A stretch of DNA of 19,195 nt, taken from contig JAISFJ010000143.1 of the NCBI GenBank assembly GCA_031263665.1, forward strand, positions 1-19,195, given 5' to 3'. The notes below the pieces were generated by a model. That model saw nothing but the letters and a program-made list of their open reading frames with translations, had not been told where the DNA came from and made no database searches. A program made the translations under genes and the position numbers. Below, piece by piece: positions 14,696 to 19,195 of the stretch. The first letter of the stretch is position 1; every line of letters begins with the position of its first letter. The stretch comes from Coriobacteriales bacterium. Its GTDB lineage: Bacteria; Actinomycetota; Coriobacteriia; Coriobacteriales; UBA8131.

Positions 14696-15691
14696 ATGAG
14701 TGCTCTGATTATCTGCGTCATTATTTTCGCGGTCATTTTTGAGTTCATCAACGGGTTTCACGACACGGCAAACGCGATAGCTACCTCGGTGTATACGCGT
14801 GCGCTGTCCGTGGGGGCCGCGATTGCGCTTGCCGCGGTCATGAACTTTTTGGGAGCCCTGGTCTTTGAGGGCGTTGCAAGGACCATCAGCACCGGACTGG
14901 TGAGCTCAAGCCTCGAGCAGTACGTCGTGTTATCCACCCTGCTCGGAGCCATCACGTGGAATTTGCTCACCTGGTGGAAGGGCATTCCTTCCTCATCGTC
15001 TCACGCGCTTATCGGAAGCCTTTTGGGGGCGACCATCGTTTACACCGCGACTCTGGATGAGATTATTTGGAGTGGACTGCTCGACAAGGTCATCATCCCC
15101 TTGTTTACCTCTCCGCTCATCGGCTTTGTGCTCGGTTACGCCATCATGAAGCTCATCAATTGGCTGTTTTCGCGCGTACCCCGCAGTAAGGTGAACAAGA
15201 CTTTTTCTCGACTTCAGATTGTCTCAGCTGCCGCGGTCGCCTTCATGCACGGAACCAACGACGCTCAAAAAACCATGGGAATCATCACGCTTGCTCTGTT
15301 TACGGGGGGTTTGCTGGCGAGTCCTGAGCATATACCGTTTTGGGTGAAGGCGCTCTGCGGGATAGCGATTGCCGCGGGCACCTCTGTAGGCGGCTGGAAG
15401 ATTATGAAAACCATGGGGGGTAAGGTGACCAAGCTCGAGCCCGCCGGTGGTTTTGCGGCGCAGGCGACTTCGGCGGCGGTTATCGGGCTGATGACGGGGC
15501 TTCATTCGCCGATTTCTACTACGCACGTCATCACCACCTCGGTCATGGGCGTGGGAAGTGCTCGCCGCCTCAAAGCCGTGAAATGGAAGCTCGCTCAAGA
15601 CATCATTTTGACCTGGGTTATCACTTTGCCGATTTCCGCTTTGCTGGGCGGCTTTTTCACGGTGCTCATACAGGCATTCATGGGGGGATGA
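14696..15691 (+). CDS. pit: PiT-family inorganic phosphate transporter
   Basis: A 331-residue secondary phosphate carrier of the PHO4/PiT family. Both inverted signature motifs are present: NGFHDTANAIAT (19-30) and HGTNDAQKTMG (185-195), each with the phosphate/cation-binding Asp-Asn region; about ten membrane segments. GIPSSSSHALIG and SPISTTHVIT are the paired re-entrant motifs. AGGGG lies 5 nt before the ATG. It follows ccmD by 37 nt but has no functional link to cytochrome maturation that I can see. No PhoU-like partner (DUF47) is adjacent. Its stop overlaps the next gene. Confidence 0.94.
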   Translation: MSALIICVIIFAVIFEFINGFHDTANAIATSVYTRALSVGAAIALAAVMNFLGALVFEGVARTISTGLVSSSLEQYVVLSTLLGAITWNLLTWWKGIPSSSSHALIGSLLGATIVYTATLDEIIWSGLLDKVIIPLFTSPLIGFVLGYAIMKLINWLFSRVPRSKVNKTFSRLQIVSAAAVAFMHGTNDAQKTMGIITLALFTGGLLASPEHIPFWVKALCGIAIAAGTSVGGWKIMKTMGGKVTKLEPAGGFAAQATSAAVIGLMTGLHSPISTTHVITTSVMGVGSARRLKAVKWKLAQDIILTWVITLPISALLGGFFTVLIQAFMGG

Positions 15692-17244
15692 TGAAGGCTT
15701 CATTCGCGCCGGTAGAAAAAAGGAGGAATCGGGTTTTTGGGCTCTGTTTCCTCGTGCTTATCATGGCCGGATGGGCGCTGACGCTGTGGCTGACAGGCGC
15801 TTTGAGCATCGGCGCGATTGATGCCGAGCCCTTTTTGCGCATAGAACAAAACGACTATCTCAACGCGACGCCTTCGCTGCTCTATACGCTGTTTATCGGT
15901 CTCGCTTTTAAGCTCGGGGCGGCCTTCGGTGGTTTTAATGGAGGGCTTCTGGTGTTTGCGCTCGTCCAGTCCCTGCTGCTCGCGTCCGTCTGCTCCTATG
16001 CCAGCTTCTGGCTTTTTGCCAAAGGCGCGCCGCTGTGGCTTGCCTTCATCTTCGCGGTGGTTTTTGCGGCGTTCATTTTGCTTGCGTGCGCGGTCACCCA
16101 GCCAAAGGTTGCCGTCCTCATCGTCGCTATTTTTGTGCTGGTGGTGCTCAAACTCATCAATGCTGTTGAGGATAACTGCGCGCGTCTGCGACGGGCCCTC
16201 CCCGTTTGCACCCTGCTTATTTTGCTCGTGGCCCTTTTATTTCTCGATTTGGCGATGGTGGTGGTGGTTGTTTTAACCCTTTGCGCCATCTGCCTCACGC
16301 CGAGCAGGGTCAAGGGGCGCCTGACCCTTTGCGCGCTCGCCGTCTTTGCCCTCAGCGCCGGCACGCTCTGCGTGGTGTTTCCCCTGCTCGGGTGGACGGG
16401 CGACCCTCTCGTGTGGCTGCGTGAGTCCTTGGTTTTTGAGCTGCGCCCGCTCTTCATCGCCCCGGGCGTTATCATGCTTGCACTTCTCGTGTTTGTTTTA
16501 GGAAACAGGCGGCCCCGTTTCATCCTGCCCTTCATCCCGCTTATTTCATTTTTGCCGCTGCCTTTGCTCATGCGTTCATCTTTTATTCTGGACGATGGCC
16601 TCTCCATCAGCGTTTTTGTTCTCTGCCTGCCGTTTTGCGCCCTGATACCGTTTATGAGGGAGTATCACGAGACCAAAGATGAACTCCGAAAACGCGTCTT
16701 ATCCCAACGCGCGGCAATTCCGAGCCTCATCCGCGAGGCGCGCAGCGAGGCCGTCTGCTCGGTTCTTCTCCGCAAGCTCATGAATATCAGTCCTGACGCT
16801 GGATTTATCGGCCTGTATTCGGCACGGGGAAGCGAGTTGTCGCTCGGCCTTTTGGCGGTTCAGCTCAGTGCGCTGGGCTACCGCACCGCCTATCCCGCCA
16901 TGCTCTCCGATACCGAGATGAGCTTCTTTACCACCTTAGATGTCAGCGATGAAGCCCTGTTTACCGCGCTTCTCAAAGACGACCCGTTTAAGCCGGTTGC
17001 CGGAACCGCCCTCGAAAGGCTTCATCTTGTCGAGCCGTCCGCCATAAGCGCGCTGGTCGCCCCCGGCGTGGCCTTTGATAAAGATTGGTACCGCACAGGC
17101 TACGGAAAAGGCTACTACGACCGCTACATCCCCCACCTGCGAAAAGGAACACCCGTGTGGGGAGTAGGCTTTTACGAACAACTCGTAGAAGCAGTCCCCG
17201 TAACCCCCCACGACACCCCCCTGACCGCCCTCATCATCGGCTAA
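15688..17244 (+). CDS. Membrane-domain fusion to 5-formyltetrahydrofolate cyclo-ligase
   Basis: A 518-residue fusion. Residues 1-325 form a membrane domain with about nine or ten hydrophobic segments; ATPSLLYTLFIGLAFKLG and the following helices resemble DUF6020-type membrane proteins, though this is a weak match from memory. Residues about 330-518 are a complete 5-formyltetrahydrofolate cyclo-ligase (MTHFS): KDELRKRVLSQRAAI, GLYSARGSELSL, PGVAFDKDWYRTGYGKGYYDRY (the substrate and ATP-binding RxGYGxGYYDR signature), which makes 5,10-methenyl-THF from 5-formyl-THF. The enzyme is normally soluble and about 190 residues. ATG at 15688 overlaps the pit stop (ATGA). An internal in-frame ATG at 16654 could yield a soluble form but lacks a ribosome binding site. 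The frame is continuous with no sign of a frameshift. Confidence 0.88.
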   Translation: MMKASFAPVEKRRNRVFGLCFLVLIMAGWALTLWLTGALSIGAIDAEPFLRIEQNDYLNATPSLLYTLFIGLAFKLGAAFGGFNGGLLVFALVQSLLLASVCSYASFWLFAKGAPLWLAFIFAVVFAAFILLACAVTQPKVAVLIVAIFVLVVLKLINAVEDNCARLRRALPVCTLLILLVALLFLDLAMVVVVVLTLCAICLTPSRVKGRLTLCALAVFALSAGTLCVVFPLLGWTGDPLVWLRESLVFELRPLFIAPGVIMLALLVFVLGNRRPRFILPFIPLISFLPLPLLMRSSFILDDGLSISVFVLCLPFCALIPFMREYHETKDELRKRVLSQRAAIPSLIREARSEAVCSVLLRKLMNISPDAGFIGLYSARGSELSLGLLAVQLSALGYRTAYPAMLSDTEMSFFTTLDVSDEALFTALLKDDPFKPVAGTALERLHLVEPSAISALVAPGVAFDKDWYRTGYGKGYYDRYIPHLRKGTPVWGVGFYEQLVEAVPVTPHDTPLTALIIG

Positions 17245-17527
17245 AAGCCCTCCGTTCCCACTGTCCCACTTGCTGCATTTGCTCGCAATTCAAAGGGAAG
17301 CTTGCGCTTGCTGCGCTCCGCGGGTGGAGCGGTGGGGGGCAGCATGAGGGGGGATAGTCTGCTACAATGAGTGCTTGTAAAGAAGTGTCGATTACACCAT
17401 GGTTTGCCATCTGGCTTGCAAAGGTACCGTCGTTCTTTGGTCTTGACAAGCCTTGCCAAAGTGCAGTAGCAGGTAATCAGTGCTTCTCTAAGAAAATCAT
17501 CCTATTCGACGCACAAAGGAAACTTTG
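17245..17527 (+). other. Leader region of purB
   Basis: Contains a 6-bp hairpin (CGCTCC 17314-17319 with GGAGCG 17326-17331) without T-run, the extended -10 element described separately, and a TTGACA at about 17442-17447 lacking a good -10. A 53-codon ORF runs from ATG 17367 to a TGA that overlaps the purB start. I recognise no known riboswitch. Confidence 0.4.
17360..17368 (+). promoter_or_regulatory. Extended -10 promoter element for purB
   Basis: TGCTACAAT gives a TGN-extended -10 (TACAAT 17363-17368); no good -35 is seen at 16-18 nt. A start near 17375 would leave a leader of about 150 nt before purB. Confidence 0.4.
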
Positions 17528-18871
17528 ATGATTGAGCGTTATACGCGCAAAGAGATGGGTGACATCTTCTCCCTGCAAAACAAGTTCGCGCTTTGGATGG
17601 AAATTGAGTTACTTGCTTGCGAAGCGCAGGCCAAACTCGGCGCGATTGGTATCACGGCTGCCGAGGCCGCCTGGATACGCGAGCACGCCGCTTTTGAGCT
17701 GTCTCGGATAGACGAGCTTGAGCGTGAGACAAACCACGATGTGATAGCCTTTCTCACGAATATGGCCGAGCATATCGACGCTGAGGTTCCCAAAGACGCG
17801 CCTCAGCCCTCTCGGTGGGTGCACTACGGCATGACTTCCAGCGATTTGGGCGATACGGCGCTGTGTTGTCAGATAACTCAGGCACTCGATGTGGTGATTA
17901 AGGAACTTCGTGCTCTCGGCACCATCGCAAAGCAGCGTGCGTTTGAGCAGAAGGAGACGCTTTGTGTGGGTCGGACGCACGGCATCCACGCCGAGCCCAT
18001 GACTTTTGGTATGAAGTTCGCGAATTGGGCATGGGCGCTCAAACGGGCCGAGACGCGGTTGTTGGAGGCGCGCAAGACCATTGCGACCGGTGCGATAAGT
18101 GGCGCGGTGGGCAGCTATTCGAGCATAGACCCTTTTATCGAGCGTTACGTCTGCAAAAAACTCGGGCTTGTCCCCGACCCCCTCTCCACTCAGGTGGTTG
18201 CGCGGGACCGGCACGCTCAGGTTGCGTCCGCCCTCGCCGTGTGCGCGGCAAGCCTCGAGCAGATGGCAACCGAGGTGCGCGCTCTTCAAAAAAGCGACAC
18301 TCTTGAGGCCGAAGAGCCGTTTTCAAAGCATCAAAAGGGTTCGTCGGCCATGCCACACAAGCGCAACCCCATCATCAGCGAGCGCGTCTGCGGCCTTGCC
18401 CGCGTCATCAAGGCAAACGCGCAGGTCGCCTTTGACGACGTGGCGCTCTGGCATGAACGCGACATCTCGCACAGTGGAGCGGAGCGGGTCGCGCTCGTCG
18501 ACAGCTTCATCGCGACCGACTATATTCTTTCGAAGATGCAGCACATTATCAAAGGTCTTGTCATCTATCCGGAGAATTGCCGAGCGAATCTGGAGCGTAC
18601 CCGCGGCCTCATCTATTCGAGCAAGGTGCTTTTGGCGCTCGTCGATACCGGCATTACTCGTGAGGAAGCCTATGCAATCGTCAAGCGTAACGCGATGGCG
18701 GTATGGGAAGACATCCAACAGGCGCGAGAGGGCCTGAGCTTTAAGGAGCGTCTGGCAGCAGACACCGACGTAGGGCTCGGTGTTGATGAGCTCGATGGGC
18801 TTTTTGATCCCTGGCATTTTCTCACACGGAAAGACCTGTTATTTGAGCGGCTTGAGAAACTGGAGTTTTAG
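17528..18871 (+). CDS. purB: Adenylosuccinate lyase
   Basis: Splits SAICAR and adenylosuccinate to release fumarate in purine synthesis. A 447-residue fumarase/aspartase-superfamily protein. Seen: TSSD (107-110 region), GRTHG with H151, and the superfamily signature SSAMPHKRNP (272-281) with its mobile catalytic serine loop. The ATG at 17528 has AAAGGA 7 nt upstream; a TTG directly before it is in frame but less likely. Length and motifs are normal. Confidence 0.96.
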   Translation: MIERYTRKEMGDIFSLQNKFALWMEIELLACEAQAKLGAIGITAAEAAWIREHAAFELSRIDELERETNHDVIAFLTNMAEHIDAEVPKDAPQPSRWVHYGMTSSDLGDTALCCQITQALDVVIKELRALGTIAKQRAFEQKETLCVGRTHGIHAEPMTFGMKFANWAWALKRAETRLLEARKTIATGAISGAVGSYSSIDPFIERYVCKKLGLVPDPLSTQVVARDRHAQVASALAVCAASLEQMATEVRALQKSDTLEAEEPFSKHQKGSSAMPHKRNPIISERVCGLARVIKANAQVAFDDVALWHERDISHSGAERVALVDSFIATDYILSKMQHIIKGLVIYPENCRANLERTRGLIYSSKVLLALVDTGITREEAYAIVKRNAMAVWEDIQQAREGLSFKERLAADTDVGLGVDELDGLFDPWHFLTRKDLLFERLEKLEF

Positions 18872-18872
18872 C

Positions 18873-19195
18873 GTGAATCCTGTGATTATCATTCCGACGT
18901 ATGTAGGCACCAGGCGTAAAACGCCGAGTTATAACGTCGTCGCGACCTACGACCACGTCACTCCCCTGACCCATCAAGGCGAGCTGCCCCGCTGTCTCGC
19001 TTCGTTGCGGGACAACGACATTCGCACGCCGATTGTGGTGCTGGTAGTTTCTGAAGGCGGTGTTGAGCGTGAGGCGGCTGCAAAGATTAAAGAAATCGCA
19101 TCGGCCTACCTGGAGACGCTTGACATTCGCGTTTTTGACTCAGACATCCTGGCGCAGTTTTACGCGCGCACCGAACAGCTCGGCCTGATGGCAGT
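18873..19195 (+). CDS. Glycosyltransferase-like protein, 5' part only
   Basis: An open frame of 107 codons cut off by the window edge. It starts at GTG 18873, 1 nt after the purB stop, with GGAG 7 nt upstream. The start PVIIIPTYVGTRRK and LPRCLASLRDNDIRTPIVVLVVSEGG resemble the nucleotide-sugar-binding start of family 2 glycosyltransferases, but the DxD motif is not within the visible part. The acceptor and sugar are unknown. Likely co-transcribed with purB. Confidence 0.65.
   Translation, partial: MNPVIIIPTYVGTRRKTPSYNVVATYDHVTPLTHQGELPRCLASLRDNDIRTPIVVLVVSEGGVEREAAAKIKEIASAYLETLDIRVFDSDILAQFYARTEQLGLMA

Noticed and set aside
17314..17331. Hairpin considered as a terminator of the cyclo-ligase gene
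   Set aside because: Only 6 bp, no T-run, and about 70 nt past the stop; too weak to call.

Overview
The window looks like chromosomal DNA from an anaerobic actinobacterium, most likely a member of the Coriobacteriia. This is inferred from the moderately high GC of the housekeeping half, frequent GTG starts, a System I cytochrome c maturation locus next to murI, rph and rdgB, a BspA-like surface protein, and a HipA-like protein of a type I associate with this class and with Firmicutes. No 16S or other decisive marker is present, so the class is an inference.

Left part (about 1-5340) is an accessory region with lower GC and longer gaps. In order it holds: a strong hairpin at the left edge; a stretch with no recognisable gene; a HepT/MntA (HEPN/MNT) toxin-antitoxin pair on the minus strand; a HipA-like gene that appears to have lost its middle and its N-terminus; a gap with a (GA)11 dinucleotide tract; a short secreted BspA-like leucine-rich-repeat protein with an abrupt C-terminus; a DUF4160/DUF2442 two-gene cassette with its own promoter; and, convergent to it, an ATPase_2/DUF234 ATPase with a nuclease-like C-terminal domain. 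The upstream region of the ATPase gene has a good sigma-70-type promoter flanked by two copies of an inverted-repeat motif.

Middle part (about 5377-8646) is a plus-strand housekeeping run: murI (glutamate racemase), rph (RNase PH), rdgB (inosine/xanthosine triphosphate pyrophosphatase) and a HAD-IB phosphatase. A REPIN-like element with perfect 34-base arms lies between murI and rph and supplies the murI stop codon. The rdgB product carries a Pro/Thr-rich tandem-repeat insertion of about 40 residues just before its active-site motif.

Right part (about 8789-14658) is a compact cytochrome c maturation operon, ccmE-ccmF-ccmA-ccmB-ccmC-ccmD, mostly overlapping or nearly so. CcmE has the CxxxY haem-binding motif instead of HxxxY and appears to contain two OB-fold domains. 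CcmF carries a repeat insertion and a Lys/Ala-rich tail. The CcmG/H/I functions are not in this window. The operon is followed by a PiT phosphate transporter, an unusual fusion of a multi-spanning membrane domain to 5-formyltetrahydrofolate cyclo-ligase, purB (adenylosuccinate lyase) and the start of a protein that resembles a family 2 glycosyltransferase.

The most noteworthy points are the membrane-anchored cyclo-ligase, the double-domain CxxxY CcmE, the repeat insertions inside conserved enzymes, the REPIN, and the paired inverted repeats before the ATPase gene. I see no CRISPR array, tRNA, rRNA, integrase or complete insertion sequence.
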